DNA from: Listeria grandensis FSL F6-0971
GTDB taxonomy: Bacteria; Bacillota; Bacilli; Lactobacillales; Listeriaceae
Length of the DNA stretch: 64,000 bases
Direction: 5' to 3'
NCBI RefSeq assembly: GCF_000525835.1
Contig: NZ_AODD01000002.1
Location: 372,001 to 436,000, forward strand
This document shows, piece by piece, positions 8,678 to 19,692 of this stretch. Below the pieces are notes generated by a model. The model was not told the DNA's origin and did no database searches. It worked only from the letters and a program-made list of their open reading frames with translations. Numbering within the stretch: position 1 is the first letter of the stretch; every line of letters starts with the position of its first letter. A program made the position numbers and the translations under genes.

Positions 8678-8832
8678 TTGGGAATCGGGTAAACAGTAAT
8701 TAGGATATGGACTATTTATTAGAAATGGATTAGAATTACTACGGCGCAGTATATTTTGCTGTTTTTTGTAAAGCTATTCGTGCTATACTTTAATTTGTGT
8801 TTCGTAGTAATTGTAGAGAGGAACTTGAGAAT

Positions 8833-9432
8833 ATGGATAGTGAGACTAATGAGACTAAAAAAACTGGTCGTGGTAAAGGTAAGGCGATATGGGGATGGGT
8901 GCAAGTAATTCTTGTTGCTGTAATACTTTCCATGGCACTTCGCTATTTTGTGATTTCACCAGTTACAGTATTTGGGGATTCTATGTACCCGACGCTTCAT
9001 GACGGAGAGCACTTATTTATTAATAAAGTAACAGGTCCTGATCGTTTTGATATTATTGTATTCCCAGCACCGGACGAGAAAGATACTGAGTATATCAAAC
9101 GCGTGATCGGTTTGCCAGGCGATACGGTTGAGTATAAACAAGATCAATTGTATATCAATGGGAAAAAATACGATGAACCATACTTAGATGAGGAAAAGAA
9201 AGATTTAACGAATGGTTATTTAACGACATTAAACGATGGCGCACAAGGTAATCCTAATTTCTCCTTGGCTACGATTCCCGCTTGCGGAGGGGCAACAAAG
9301 GTTCCTGAGGGCAAGTTATTCGTTTTAGGGGACAATCGTCCAATAAGTAAAGATAGTCGCTATATCGGCTTTATCGACGAAGATAAAGTACTTGGTAAAG
9401 TGATCTCATTCGGAAAATCTTTGCAGAAGTAA
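8833..9432 (+). CDS. lepB: Signal peptidase I (first of two)
   Basis: A 199-aa type I signal peptidase that removes signal peptides from secreted proteins at the outer face of the membrane. One N-terminal TM spans ~20-42. The catalytic Ser50 is in GDSMYPTL and Lys89 in YIKRVIGLPGD; the GDNRPISKDSR box lies near the end. A ~15-residue insert with ACGGATKVPEG precedes the last box. ATG 8833 is used because the longer GTG frame from 8797 lacks a binding site; the GAGAGG upstream is somewhat distant. Listeria monocytogenes has three such genes in a row here (recalled); this window has two. Confidence 0.93.
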   Translation: MDSETNETKKTGRGKGKAIWGWVQVILVAVILSMALRYFVISPVTVFGDSMYPTLHDGEHLFINKVTGPDRFDIIVFPAPDEKDTEYIKRVIGLPGDTVEYKQDQLYINGKKYDEPYLDEEKKDLTNGYLTTLNDGAQGNPNFSLATIPACGGATKVPEGKLFVLGDNRPISKDSRYIGFIDEDKVLGKVISFGKSLQK

Positions 9433-9465
9433 ATAAAGACCGCGAAAACTTGTTTTTTAAAAGAG

Positions 9466-9497
9466 AGTTTGTACATCATGTACAAGCTTTTTTTTTT
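9466..9497 (+). terminator. Terminator between the signal peptidase genes
   Basis: GTTTGTACA and TGTACAAGC form a 9-bp stem (one wobble) around a 3-base loop, followed by ten T's, so the two peptidase genes are probably separate transcription units. Confidence 0.8.
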
Positions 9498-9579
9498 GCG
9501 ATTAGTGTATACTTAGAACTAGAAAAAATAAAAACAAAAGGGTGATACGTCTAACAAGAGATCTAGGGGAGATGGCATT

Positions 9580-10119
9580 TTGAACGAAAAGAATTTGAAA
9601 TTATTATGGAGCTGGACATGGGCAATTGTGCTTGGACTTCTTTTAACGGTACTGATTCGTTTTTACTTTTTCGTGCCTGTGATGGTGGATGGTTCCTCAA
9701 TGATGCCAACGCTACACGACGGAGACCGGGTGATTATTAATCGATTTGGAAATGTCGATCGCTTCGATGTGATCATTTTTAAAGATGAAGGTAGAGAGTA
9801 CGTGAAGCGCGTCATTGGTGTTCCAGGAGACAAGATCGCTTACAAAAATGATGTCCTATATATCAATGGGAAAAAACAAGCAGAGCCTTATCTAGATGAG
9901 TATAAAAAGCAATTAGACAATAGTTTATTAACGGATGATTTTAGTACAGAGGACATGATTCCAGGTGGTGTGGTGCCTAAAGGAACGGTTTTTGTGTTAG
10001 GAGATAATCGCCGTGCAAGCAAGGATAGTCGCATTATGGGTCCTATTCCTGAGTCGAAAATACTTGGGACGACACCGATTTGTTACTGGCCTTTAGAGCA
10101 TGCTAAGTTTATTCAATAA
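9580..10119 (+). CDS. lepB: Signal peptidase I (second of two)
   Basis: A 179-aa paralogue of the preceding gene. The TM is at ~12-33, catalytic Ser40 in DGSSMMPTL, Lys76 in YVKRVIGVPGD, and the GDNRRASKDSR box near residue 150. It starts with TTG, spaced correctly behind GGGGAGA. It lacks the insert of its neighbour. Twelve bases separate it from rbgA, with no terminator, so the two may be co-transcribed. Tandem type I peptidases with different preferences are known in Listeria; which paralogue this is cannot be told here. Confidence 0.93.
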   Translation: MNEKNLKLLWSWTWAIVLGLLLTVLIRFYFFVPVMVDGSSMMPTLHDGDRVIINRFGNVDRFDVIIFKDEGREYVKRVIGVPGDKIAYKNDVLYINGKKQAEPYLDEYKKQLDNSLLTDDFSTEDMIPGGVVPKGTVFVLGDNRRASKDSRIMGPIPESKILGTTPICYWPLEHAKFIQ

Positions 10120-10131
10120 AAGGAGTTTATT

Positions 10132-11025
10132 ATGACAATACAATGGTTTCCGGGTCATATGGCGAAGGCCCGTCGCGAAGTAACAGAGAAATTGAAGCTG
10201 GTAGACGTGATTTTTGAACTGGTGGATGCAAGAATTCCATATTCGTCGTCTAACCCAATGTTGGAAGAAATTATTCACCAGAAAAGGCGAGTAATTATAC
10301 TCAATAAAGCCGATACAGCAGATGAAAAAGTAACGCAAGAATGGATTGATCATTTTGCGGAACGAGGTCTGCCAGCGGTTGCAGTAAATGCACAAGAAGG
10401 TAAAGGAATGCATAAAATTGAACGAGCAGCGGAAGCTTTGATGGCAGAAAAATTTGAGCGTCAGCGTAGTCGGGGCATGAAGCCAAGAGCTATTCGGGCC
10501 ATGATCTTAGGTATTCCTAATGTTGGGAAATCTACTTTGATTAATAGGCTTGTGAAGAAAAATATTGCAAAAACGGGGAATAAACCAGGTGTAACGAAAG
10601 CGCAACAATGGATCAAAGTGGGGAAAACGTTGGAATTGCTTGATACTCCCGGCATTTTATGGCCTAAATTTGAAGATCAACGCGTTGGTTATAAATTAGC
10701 GCTTACTGGGGCGATAAAGGACGATCTTTTGCATATGGAAGAGGTTGCAGGCTTTGGTTTGCGTTTTTTAGAAGCACATTATCCAGAAAAGCTACATCAC
10801 TGGTTGCAAATCGAGGTTTTGCCGGAAGAGACGACAGAAGTACTGGCGATGATTGCGGAGCGCCGAGGTATTTTTGACCGCTATCGTGATCCTGATTATT
10901 CACGGGCAGCAGAACTACTAGTACGTGAGATGCGTCAAGAAAAAATGGGACGCGTTTCTTTCGATTTTCCAAGCGATTTATTAGTGGAGGATGATGCAGA
11001 TGGCGGAGAAAATAGCAGTCATTAA
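10132..11025 (+). CDS. rbgA: Ribosome biogenesis GTPase RbgA (YlqF)
   Basis: A 297-aa circularly permuted GTPase needed for late assembly of the 50S subunit. The G4 motif NKAD (58-61) comes before G1 GIPNVGKST (127-135) and G3 DTPG (171-174), the diagnostic order of the YlqF/YawG family. The C-terminal ~90 residues form the helical RNA-binding domain. AAGGAG precedes the ATG. The end overlaps rnhB by 26 bases, the conserved rbgA-rnhB coupling in Firmicutes. Confidence 0.96.
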   Translation: MTIQWFPGHMAKARREVTEKLKLVDVIFELVDARIPYSSSNPMLEEIIHQKRRVIILNKADTADEKVTQEWIDHFAERGLPAVAVNAQEGKGMHKIERAAEALMAEKFERQRSRGMKPRAIRAMILGIPNVGKSTLINRLVKKNIAKTGNKPGVTKAQQWIKVGKTLELLDTPGILWPKFEDQRVGYKLALTGAIKDDLLHMEEVAGFGLRFLEAHYPEKLHHWLQIEVLPEETTEVLAMIAERRGIFDRYRDPDYSRAAELLVREMRQEKMGRVSFDFPSDLLVEDDADGGENSSH

Positions 11026-11779
11026 AGAACGATTGGCATCTGTCATTTCTGAGAACGATCCGTTTTTTCAAGCGTGTCTTTTAGATGAGCGAAAAGGTGT
11101 CGCGAACTTGATTACTTCTTTCAGGCGGACGCAAGCGAAACAAAAGGCGCTTTACGAACAATTGGAGATAATGAAATACTATGAAACAGAGGCGCGCGCT
11201 CGTGGTTTCGAACGAATAGCAGGCATTGATGAGGTGGGGCGCGGTCCGCTTGCTGGGCCCGTCGTTGCGGCTGCGGTTATATTGCCAGAAGATTTTGATG
11301 TGGTCGGTGTCAATGATTCCAAACAGCTGAATGAGGCAAAACGGGATCAATTATTTGATGCGATTATGGAAAATGCTATTGCTGTAGGAATAGGTATTAA
11401 ATCCCATGAAGTAATTGATAAAGTTAATATTTATGAAGCCACGAAGTTAGCGATGGCAGAAGCTATCGACGCGCTTCCCGTTACGCCCGATTTTTGTTTG
11501 ATTGATGCGATGCCGTTAAAATACTGTGAACATGAATTGTCCTTAATAAAAGGCGATAGTAAGAGTGTTTCTATAGCCGCGGCTTCGATTATTGCGAAAG
11601 TGACACGAGATAGAATGATGGTCAGTTTTGATATCGAATTTCCAGGGTATGGCTTTTCAAAAAATATGGGATATGGTACAAAAATTCATTTGGAGGGACT
11701 TCAAAAACAAGGTATTTGTCCAATTCATCGATTGAGTTTCGCGCCGGTGAAAAATATTTTTTTAGCTAATAAAAGCTAG
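11000..11779 (+). CDS. rnhB: Ribonuclease HII
   Basis: A 259-aa RNase HII that cuts RNA in RNA-DNA hybrids and single ribonucleotides in DNA. The signature [19 protein letters not shown] contains catalytic Asp77 and Glu78; DSKQLNE and the later CLIDAMPLK supply further metal-site residues. The ~70-residue N-terminal extension is normal for Gram-positive RNase HII. Of the ATGs at 10991, 10994 and 11000, the last fits the GTGGAGG site (9-base spacing). Confidence 0.95.
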   Translation: MAEKIAVIKERLASVISENDPFFQACLLDERKGVANLITSFRRTQAKQKALYEQLEIMKYYETEARARGFERIAGIDEVGRGPLAGPVVAAAVILPEDFDVVGVNDSKQLNEAKRDQLFDAIMENAIAVGIGIKSHEVIDKVNIYEATKLAMAEAIDALPVTPDFCLIDAMPLKYCEHELSLIKGDSKSVSIAAASIIAKVTRDRMMVSFDIEFPGYGFSKNMGYGTKIHLEGLQKQGICPIHRLSFAPVKNIFLANKS

Positions 11780-11787
11780 TTCAAAAA

Positions 11788-11858
11788 GCAGAGAGAGCAT
11801 GCAAAATTATCTTTTGAAAAGAAAGAGATGATTTTGCATGTTCGATTCTGTTTTTTTG
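11788..11858 (+). terminator. Long-stem terminator after rnhB
   Basis: A near-perfect stem of about 18 bp (GCATGCAAAATTATC... from 11797 with AAAGAGATGATTTTGCATG at 11822-11840), extended by AGCAGA/TTCTGT, followed by seven T's. Confidence 0.85.
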
Positions 11859-11927
11859 CTATTTTTGACACAATTTACAAAATGGAGGTAGGCAGATAAA
11901 ATGAGGTAAACGTGAAGGAGCAAATAA

Positions 11928-12788
11928 ATGAAAAATTGGTTATTGCACATGAAATACTGTCCGTCCCTATCTGTGAAACAGCTAAGTAAGCTATGGCGTG
12001 AAATTCCAAAAGATCGTTTGAGAAGCTTGGCACCAAACGAGATAGCGGTATTTTTAGAGATGCCTGAGGAAAAGAGTGAACGATTTAAACAAGAGTTTTA
12101 TCATTTTAACTTGGTAAGTACCATGAATGAGTTAGATAATCGTGAAATCCAGTTAGTATCTATTGAAGATGACTATTATCCGCAATTATTGCGTGAATTA
12201 TATGATCCCCCTTTGTTACTATTTGCTAGAGGTGATCTAGAATTATTGGCGTGGGAAAAACTAGCTATTGTCGGGACTAGGAAAATGACAGAGTATGGCA
12301 AGCAGATACTACATCATTTGGTGGAGCCTCTATGTAAGGAATCCTTAGTCATTGTGAGTGGCTTGGCGACGGGAATTGATGCACAGGCTCACCGTGAAGC
12401 TCTCGAAGTAGGTGGCAAGACAATGGCGGTTATTGGTAGTGGTTTTTTCAATTTTTATCCGCGTGAAAATATGGAGCTTTTTGAAGTGATAATGAAGAGT
12501 GGTCTTGTTTTAAGTGAATATGCTCCCCATATGACGGCGCGGAAATGGCATTTTCCAGAGCGGAATCGAATTATTAGTGGTCTTTGTTTGGGTACGCTCA
12601 TCATTCAAGCGGAGAAGAGAAGTGGTTCTTTGATCACGGCGGATGCAGCTCTTAATCAGAATCGGGAAGTGTTTGCGGTTCCAGGAGGGATTTTTGGGCT
12701 TAGCTCAGCAGGTACTAATAAATTAATTCAGGAAGGAGCAAAATTAGTGATGGACGCACAAGATATAATGGAAGAATTGCGTCAATAA
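11928..12788 (+). CDS. dprA: DNA-processing protein DprA (Smf)
   Basis: A 286-aa DprA that loads RecA on incoming single-stranded DNA during transformation. The Rossmann-like core shows GTRKMTEYG (116-124), SGLATGIDAQAH (144-155), PERNRIISGL and SGSLITADAAL. The N-terminal ~80 residues are a SAM-like helical region. GAAGGAG precedes the ATG. It stands upstream of topA as in other Firmicutes. Competence for DNA uptake in this strain cannot be judged from the window. Confidence 0.95.
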   Translation: MKNWLLHMKYCPSLSVKQLSKLWREIPKDRLRSLAPNEIAVFLEMPEEKSERFKQEFYHFNLVSTMNELDNREIQLVSIEDDYYPQLLRELYDPPLLLFARGDLELLAWEKLAIVGTRKMTEYGKQILHHLVEPLCKESLVIVSGLATGIDAQAHREALEVGGKTMAVIGSGFFNFYPRENMELFEVIMKSGLVLSEYAPHMTARKWHFPERNRIISGLCLGTLIIQAEKRSGSLITADAALNQNREVFAVPGGIFGLSSAGTNKLIQEGAKLVMDAQDIMEELRQ

Positions 12789-13067
12789 GGATAAAATTCT
12801 ACATTTTAAGTGATTAGACTTGCATTTCTCGCGTATTTGATATAAGTTGGCTAAAGAATCATCATTATTCCAAACATACAAAAGAACGAGCGGAATAAAA
12901 ATGAATTGACAAATAGCACAACTAAGGATAACATTTACTACTGATTACAAATTATTTTTGTGATTAGAGTTGGAGACTATTTAAAATCGGAAGCTGATTG
13001 TCAGAAAATCTAGTATGACGCGCTCCGCTGTCTTAAATGCGTATCCCAAATTAGGGAGGAATTAACA
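12789..13067 (+). other. Intergenic region upstream of topA
   Basis: 279 bases without a gene. A candidate promoter is TTGACA at 12906-12911, 17 bases, then TAACAT at 12929-12934. GATTGTCAGAAAATC at 12996-13010 differs from the CodY box consensus at three positions. The remaining ~55 bases before topA are a leader with TTAGGGAGG as binding site. No hairpin terminator for dprA is evident, so dprA read-through into topA is possible. Confidence 0.35.
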
Positions 13068-15147
13068 ATGGCTGATTATTTAGTAATAGTAGAGTCACCT
13101 GCAAAAGCTAAGACAATTGAGAAATACCTTGGTAAGAAGTATAAAGTAAAAGCCTCGATGGGACATCTTCGAGATTTACCAAAGAGTCAAATGGGTGTAG
13201 ATACAGAAAACAATTTTGAACCCCGCTATATCACTATTCGTGGGAAAGGTCCCATTTTAAAAGAGCTAAAACAAGCTGCTAAAAAAGCTAAAAAAGTATA
13301 TCTCGCAGCCGATCCAGATCGTGAGGGTGAAGCAATTGCTTGGCACCTTGCGACCAGTTTAGGATTAGATCAAACAGACGATTTACGTGTCGTTTTTAAT
13401 GAAATTACAAAAGAAGCAGTGAAAGAATCATTCAAACATCCACGTAAGATTGATATGGACTTAGTAGATGCACAACAGGCTCGTCGTATCTTAGATCGAT
13501 TAGTGGGATATAATATCAGTCCTATTCTATGGAAGAAAGTAAAAAAAGGGTTGAGTGCTGGACGCGTTCAATCAGTAGCACTGAAGCTCGTTATTGATCG
13601 GGAAAATGAAATCAAAGCCTTCATACCTGAAGAATATTGGACAATTGACGGCAATTTCAAAAAAGGCAAAAAAGAATTCCAAGCCAATTTTTACGGCATG
13701 AATGGCAAGAAGAAAAAATTATCAACGGTTGATGATGTGAAAGAAGTTATGTCAACGATCAAGGGCAAGCAATTTGAAGTTATAGATGTTGTTAAAAAGG
13801 AACGTTTACGCAATCCTGCAGCACCTTTTACAACTTCATCACTGCAACAAGAAGCTGCTCGTAAATTGAATTTCCGGACGCGTAAAACGATGATGTTAGC
13901 GCAACAATTGTATGAAGGAATTGCACTTGGACGCCAAGGGACGGTAGGTCTAATTACTTACATGCGTACAGACTCCACACGTATTTCGGATACAGCGATT
14001 CAAGAAGCTTCGGCTTTTATTACAGAGAATTACGGCAAGGAATTTGGGCGGACGCAAAAAAGAAATGACAAGAAAGCAAAAGGTTCACAAGATGCCCATG
14101 AAGCGATTCGTCCGACTAGTGCTATGCGCTCTCCACAAGAAGTAAAAGAATATCTTGGTCGCGACCAGTTACGATTGTATCGCCTGATCTGGGAACGTTT
14201 TATAGCAAGTCAAATGGCACCAGCAGTTTTGGATACAATGCGCGTAGACTTAGATAATAATGGCGTGATGTTCCGAGCAAATGGTTCTAAAATTAAGTTT
14301 GCTGGATTTATGAAAGTATACGTTGAAAGTAACGACGATAATAAAAGAAGAAAAAGAAAACATTTTACCGGATCTAAAAAAAGGCGACAAAGTAGAGTCA
14401 CAATCGCTAGAACAGCGCCAACATTTCACGCAACCACCACCACGTTATACGGAGGCGAGATTAGTAAAAACGCTAGAAGAAATCGGTATTGGTCGCCCAT
14501 CTACGTATTCTCCTACATTAGATACTATCCAGCGACGCAACTATGTTTCTTTAGATAATAAACGCTTTGTACCTACGGAGCTAGGTGAGATTGTTCATGA
14601 GTTAATTCGAGATTATTTCCCTGAAATATTAGATGTCCAGTTCACGGCAAACATGGAAGCAGAGCTCGATGAAGTAGAACATGGTGAAATACAATGGGTA
14701 AAGGTTATTGACCAATTCTACAAAGGGTTCGAGAAAAATGTAGAACGGGCAGATAAAGAAATGGAAAAAATTGAAATCAAAGATGAGCCCGCAGGAATAG
14801 ATTGTGACCTGTGCGGCGCGCCAATGGTTTTTAAAATGGGTAAATACGGTAAGTTCTTAGCTTGCAGTCGTTTTCCTGATTGTCGAAACACAAAGCCGAT
14901 CGTAAAAGAAATTGGTGTGACGTGCCCGAAATGTAACGAAGGGCAAGTTATTGAACGCAAGAGTAAGAAAAAACGGATATTTTATGGTTGTGATCGTTAT
15001 CCAGCATGTGATTATGTATCTTGGGATAAACCGATCGCGCGTCCTTGTCCGAAATGTAATGAAAAAGCACTTGTAGAGAAGAAGCTCAAAAAAGGTGTGC
15101 AAATTCAATGTACACATTGTGACTATAAAGAACAGCCACAGCAATGA
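13068..15147 (+). CDS. topA: DNA topoisomerase I, broken by one frameshift
   Basis: Type IA topoisomerase that relaxes negative supercoils. Frame one gives the TOPRIM start ([29 protein letters not shown]) and the active site TYMRTDST with Tyr298, then runs out of frame after ~[10 protein letters not shown] and ends at 14558. The correct sequence resumes as [16 protein letters not shown] in the next frame and ends at 15147 with three four-cysteine zinc fingers. Removing one A from the run at 14343-14346 gives 692 aa, normal length. The gene is normally essential and no programmed slip motif is present, so a sequencing error is likely. Confidence 0.92.
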
Positions 15148-15235
15148 TGCACGCATATCAAATTTAATAAAATAGCTAGGAACAATGGCAACGGCGATTA
15201 TCGTGTGTTGCTATTGTTCTGAATTGGAGGATAAA

Positions 15236-16540
15236 ATGGAGAAAAAAGTAAATGTAATCGGAGCTGGGCTTGCAGGTAGTGAGGCAGCTTGGCAACTCGC
15301 AAAACGTGGAATTAAAGTGGATTTATATGAAATGCGCCCAGTGAAGCAAACACCGGCGCATCATACAGATAAATTTGCAGAGTTAGTATGCAGTAATTCA
15401 TTGCGCGCTAATACGATGACAAATGCGGTTGGCGTAATCAAGGAAGAGATGCGTTTGCTCGACTCTATCATCATCGAAGCAGCAGATAAAGCTTCTGTTC
15501 CGGCAGGTGGAGCATTAGCGGTCGATCGCCATGAATTTTCTGGATATGTCACCGAGAAAGTAAAAGGGCATCCGAATGTGACGGTACATCACGAAGAAAT
15601 CACAGAAATTCCGGAAGGGCCAACTATTATTGCGACAGGTCCTTTGACGAGTGAAGCACTTGCTGAGAAGATTAAGGCGCTAACAGGAGAAGAGTACTTG
15701 TACTTCTATGATGCGGCGGCTCCAATTATTGAACAAGATAGTATCGATATGGATAAAGTTTATTTGAAATCAAGATATGATAAAGGAGAAGCGGCTTACT
15801 TAAATTGTCCCATGACAGAAGAAGAATTTAACGCTTTCTACGAGGCTTTAGTAACAGCTGAAACTGCTGAATTAAAAGAATTTGAAAAAGAAATTTTCTT
15901 TGAAGGTTGTATGCCTATAGAAGTTATGGCTAAGCGTGGTATCAAAACAATGTTATTTGGTCCAATGAAGCCAGTAGGCCTTGAGGATCCTAAGACAGGC
16001 AAGCGCCCATACGCGGTTTTACAATTACGCCAAGATGATGCAGCTGGAACGCTGTACAATATGGTTGGCTTCCAGACACATTTAAAATGGGGCGATCAAA
16101 AGCGAGTTTTCCAAATGATTCCTGGTCTAGAAAACGCTGAAATTGTTCGTTTCGGTGTGATGCATCGGAACACATTCATTAACTCACCGAAAGTATTGCT
16201 ACCAACATACCAGCTAAAGGCTCGACCAGATCTGTTTTTTGCTGGACAAATGACAGGTGTTGAGGGGTATGTGGAGTCTGCAGCAAGTGGTTTAGCGGCT
16301 GGGATCAATGCTGCACGTCTAGTTCTTGGTGAAGATTTGCTTGTGTTCCCACCAGAAACAGCGATCGGTAGTATGGCATATTATATTACAAACACTAACA
16401 CGAAAACATTCCAACCGATGAATGTGAATTTTGGGCTATTCCCAGATTTACCATCGAAAATTCGTAATAAGCAAGAACGAAATGAGCAACATGCTAACCG
16501 AGCTATTGCAGCTGTAAAAGAAGTTATTCCTACCATTTAG
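15236..16540 (+). CDS. trmFO: Methylenetetrahydrofolate--tRNA-(uracil-5-)-methyltransferase TrmFO
   Basis: A 434-aa FAD- and folate-dependent enzyme that makes 5-methyluridine at position 54 of tRNA. The N-terminal dinucleotide fold is [24 protein letters not shown] and the [11 protein letters not shown] segment are typical of TrmFO/Gid. The C-terminal [19 protein letters not shown] is a strong family signature. ATG 15236 with GGAGG is chosen rather than the longer frame from 15185. It lies between topA and xerC, the standard Firmicute order. Confidence 0.97.
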   Translation: MEKKVNVIGAGLAGSEAAWQLAKRGIKVDLYEMRPVKQTPAHHTDKFAELVCSNSLRANTMTNAVGVIKEEMRLLDSIIIEAADKASVPAGGALAVDRHEFSGYVTEKVKGHPNVTVHHEEITEIPEGPTIIATGPLTSEALAEKIKALTGEEYLYFYDAAAPIIEQDSIDMDKVYLKSRYDKGEAAYLNCPMTEEEFNAFYEALVTAETAELKEFEKEIFFEGCMPIEVMAKRGIKTMLFGPMKPVGLEDPKTGKRPYAVLQLRQDDAAGTLYNMVGFQTHLKWGDQKRVFQMIPGLENAEIVRFGVMHRNTFINSPKVLLPTYQLKARPDLFFAGQMTGVEGYVESAASGLAAGINAARLVLGEDLLVFPPETAIGSMAYYITNTNTKTFQPMNVNFGLFPDLPSKIRNKQERNEQHANRAIAAVKEVIPTI

Positions 16541-16551
16541 GACTCAACGTG

Positions 16552-16585
16552 GTACGGCTTTATCAAATAAATAATAAAGCCGTAT
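16552..16585 (+). terminator. Terminator after trmFO
   Basis: TACGGCTTTAT at 16553 pairs with ATAAAGCCGTA ending near 16583 across an AT-rich loop; T-rich sequence follows. About 200 bases of AT-rich sequence, presumably the xerC promoter region, come next. Confidence 0.65.
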
Positions 16586-16794
16586 TGTCTTGTTTTTATT
16601 TTAGAGGGAAAATATTACTGATATAATATAAACAAATTGGAAAAATGGAGATTTTTAGAAATCGCATGAGAGTGCCTTTCATCCTTTAATTTACACTTTA
16701 TCGGTTCAATTCGAAAGGTTGCGAAAAATGTATAAAATTATTGCAACATCACACCATGTGTGTTACGATGGACTTGTTTGAGAGGTGTGTGCAT

Positions 16795-17700
16795 ATGATG
16801 GCTGGACGAAATTGGGAACAAGAGTTTAGCAATTACCTAAGCATTGAGCGCAATTATTCAGAACATACTAATATTAATTATCTCCATGATATTCGGGAGT
16901 TTCATTCGTTCATGTTGGAGGAAGCGATTCATGCCTTTGCGGATGTGAGTTATATGGATGTTAGGCTATATCTTACGCATTTACGCAAACAGGAATTTGC
17001 CCGCACAACAGTAGCACGGAAAATTTCAAGTTTGCGCAGTTTTTATGCCTTTCTACTGAGAGAAAAAGTTATAAATGAGAACCCATTTGCTTTTATATCG
17101 CATTCTAAGAAGCAGTTGCGTTTGCCGAAATTTTTCTACTCACAGGAGATGGAAGCATTATTCGATGTTGTATATGCGAATAATGATCCGCTTACTTTAC
17201 GAGATCGGGCCTTGCTAGAGCTGTTATATGCTACTGGTATCCGAGTGAGTGAATGCGCAGGAATTCTATTGTCTGATATTGATCAAACCTATCAAGCAAT
17301 TTTAATAAAGGGAAAAGGGAACAAGGAAAGATATGTTCCGTTTGGTGTTTTTGCGTTGGACGCTGTGAATGATTATACAAATGGCGGACGAGATCTGCTA
17401 ATGGAGCACCACCAAAAGACGCATCAGAGTTTGCTTATTAATCATTATGGTGATCCACTGACAGCAAGAGGAATTCGCTATTGTTTGAATAAGGTGATTG
17501 AGAAAGCTTCGCTGACTCGGAAAATTCATCCCCATATGTTGCGACACACGTTTGCTACAGACTTGTTAAATAACGGCGCTGATATGCGAACTGTTCAAGA
17601 ACTATTGGGACATGCGAGCCTTTCCTCAACACAAATATACACGCATGTGACAAAAGAACATTTGAAAGAAACGTATATGAAACATCATCCAAGAGCTTAA
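16795..17700 (+). CDS. xerC: Tyrosine recombinase XerC/CodV
   Basis: A 301-aa tyrosine recombinase that resolves chromosome dimers at dif with XerD. Catalytic residues are visible as Arg150 (TGIRVSE), Lys174 (KGKGNKER), His247 and Arg250 (HPHMLRHTF), His273 (LLGHASLSS) and nucleophile Tyr282 (TQIYTHV). The N-terminal SAM-like domain covers ~8-95. ATG 16795 follows GAGAGGTG; the longer upstream frame is unlikely. It heads the conserved xerC-hslV-hslU-codY cluster, with hslV 27 bases downstream. Confidence 0.95.
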   Translation: MMAGRNWEQEFSNYLSIERNYSEHTNINYLHDIREFHSFMLEEAIHAFADVSYMDVRLYLTHLRKQEFARTTVARKISSLRSFYAFLLREKVINENPFAFISHSKKQLRLPKFFYSQEMEALFDVVYANNDPLTLRDRALLELLYATGIRVSECAGILLSDIDQTYQAILIKGKGNKERYVPFGVFALDAVNDYTNGGRDLLMEHHQKTHQSLLINHYGDPLTARGIRYCLNKVIEKASLTRKIHPHMLRHTFATDLLNNGADMRTVQELLGHASLSSTQIYTHVTKEHLKETYMKHHPRA

Positions 17701-17727
17701 TTTTTGAGAATGGAGGCGTATCAAAAA

Positions 17728-18255
17728 ATGACTACGATATTTGCAATCCGTCATAATGGACAGTCTGCGATGGCTGGAGATGGGCAAGTAACATTAGGAA
17801 ATTCTGTCGTGATGAAACATACTGCTAAGAAAGTGAGACGTCTTTTTCATGATAAAGTAGTCGCCGGCTTTGCAGGTTCGGTTGCGGATGCTTTTACGCT
17901 TTTTGAGAAGTTTGAGGGAAAGCTAAATGAGTATAATGGTAACCTGGAGCGCGCGGCGGTAGAACTAGCGAAGCAGTGGCGTAGCGACAATGTTTTACGC
18001 AAACTTGAGGCGATGCTAATTGTTATGAATGACGAAAAATTATTATTAGTATCTGGAACAGGTGAGGTCATTGAGCCTGACGATGGCATTCTAGCAATCG
18101 GTTCTGGAGGGAATTATGCGCTCGCCGCAGGACGTGCGATGGTTCGCTTCGATGGTGATCGATTGGAAGCCAAGGAGATTGCTCGGAATGCGCTGGATAT
18201 TGCTTCGGAAATTTGTGTTTTCACGAATGATAATATTATTGTAGAACAATTGTAG
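17728..18255 (+). CDS. hslV: ATP-dependent protease peptidase subunit HslV (ClpQ)
   Basis: A 175-aa proteasome-beta-like peptidase. After removal of Met the N-terminus is TTIFAIRH, giving an N-terminal threonine nucleophile as in classic HslV rather than the serine reported for Bacillus Clp[10 protein letters not shown] and the [13 protein letters not shown] segment are family signatures. ATG 17728 is chosen for this reason over the TTG frame from 17704; GGAGG lies 11 bases upstream. It stands 14 bases before hslU, its ATPase partner. Confidence 0.94.
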   Translation: MTTIFAIRHNGQSAMAGDGQVTLGNSVVMKHTAKKVRRLFHDKVVAGFAGSVADAFTLFEKFEGKLNEYNGNLERAAVELAKQWRSDNVLRKLEAMLIVMNDEKLLLVSGTGEVIEPDDGILAIGSGGNYALAAGRAMVRFDGDRLEAKEIARNALDIASEICVFTNDNIIVEQL

Positions 18256-18269
18256 AGGAGGGACTCGAT

Positions 18270-19672
18270 TTGTCAAATGTCAATTTAACACCTCGCCAAA
18301 TCGTAGAGAAACTGGATCAATATATCATTGGGCAAACAGGTGCTAAAAAATCGGTAGCTGTAGCCTCCGAAATCGTTATCGCCGTTCGTTGATGGCGGAT
18401 GAAATACGTGATGAGGTCATTCCTAAAAACATTTTGATGATTGGCCCAACTGGTGTCGGAAAAACAGAGATTGCGCGCCGTATTGCTAAAATTGTTCGGG
18501 CGCCATTTTCTAAAGTGGAAGCGACAAAATTTACAGAAGTTGGTTATGTTGGCCGAGATGTTGAATCGATGGTTCGCGACCTTGTCGAGGTTTCTGTTCG
18601 TCTTGTGAAGGATGAAAAAATGCAACTTGTTCGCGTGAAAGCAGAGGAAAATGCGGAAAAACGCTTAGTAAAACTGCTTGCTCCTAATAAGAAAAAGCAG
18701 AAACAATCCTCGCAAAATCCACTAGAAATGCTATTCGGCGGTGGTGGAAATCAGCAACAGGAAGAAGAAGTGGAGCCAGAAGATGACACTGTACGCTCAA
18801 AACGTAACCAAATCGAGTGGCAGTTAAAAAATGGTGATCTGGACAATGACTACGTTACGGTCGAAGTGAAAGAGCAACAAAGTCCAATGGCAGATATGTT
18901 TCGTGGCACTGGGATGGATCAAATGGGCAGTATGCAAGATGCTTTTTCAGGCCTTTTTCCGTCCAAAATGAAGAAGCGAAAAGTAACAGTCAAAGAAGCG
19001 CGCAAAATTCTTTTTGAAGATGAAGCATCGAAGTTGATTGATCAAGACGAAGTCGCGTCAGAAGCAATATTGCGCGCGGAACAAATGGGTATCATTTTTA
19101 TTGATGAGATTGATAAGATTGCCAGTGGTGGACAAGGCGGGGGAAATGCGCAAGTATCGCGTGAAGGTGTACAACGAGATATCTTGCCGATTGTGGAAGG
19201 CTCACAAATCGCGACGAAATATGGTACGGTGAACACAGAATATATTCTGTTCATTGCGGCGGGGGCATTTCATATGTCTAAGCCATCGGATCTTATTCCA
19301 GAATTACAAGGGCGTTTTCCAATCAGGATTGAGCTAGATAAATTATCCCAAGAAGATTTCGTTAAAATTTTAACGGAGCCAGATAATGCGCTGATTAAAC
19401 AATATAAAGCGCTACTTAAGACAGAAGATATTGAACTTATTTTTACGAAGGAAGCTGTAGAGCGATTGGCTGAAATCGCCTTTCATGTCAACCAAGAAAC
19501 GGACAATATCGGTGCCAGAAGATTGCATACAATTTTGGAGAAATTATTAGAAGACTTGCTTTTTGAAGCGCCAGAGATTACACTAGAAGCTGTCACGGTA
19601 ACAGAAAGTTATGTGAACGACAAATTAGCCACGATTATGATGGATAAAGATTTAACGCAATTCATTTTATAA
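18270..19672 (+). CDS. hslU: HslU (ClpY) ATPase, broken by one frameshift
   Basis: AAA+ unfoldase partner of HslV. Translation from TTG 18270 (site AGGAGGG) gives [18 protein letters not shown] and then leaves the frame; the remainder starts as [13 protein letters not shown] in another frame and runs to 19672. One base is missing near 18366, where GTAGCCTCCG should read as Val-Ala-Leu-Arg. Corrected length is 467 aa, normal. Walker A GPTGVGKT, Walker [10 protein letters not shown], the I domain (~140-240) and the sensor-2 GARRLHT are intact. Without correction a 427-aa fragment lacking the N-terminus would be annotated. Confidence 0.92.
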
Positions 19673-19692
19673 AAATTTTAGGAGGACTAATA

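Noticed and set aside
8668-8692. Sigma-B-like promoter (GTTT-N15-GGGTAA) before the first signal peptidase gene
   Set aside because: It overlaps the clpX terminator and lies ~140 bases from the gene; probably a chance match in T/G-rich sequence.
14323-15147. Separate 274-aa zinc-finger gene, or programmed frameshift product of topA
   Set aside because: The sequence continues TopA exactly and gives normal length after removing one A. No slippery heptamer or downstream pseudoknot is evident.
17728-18255. HslV start at TTG 17704
   Set aside because: It would bury the N-terminal threonine nucleophile; ATG 17728 exposes TTIFAI after methionine removal.
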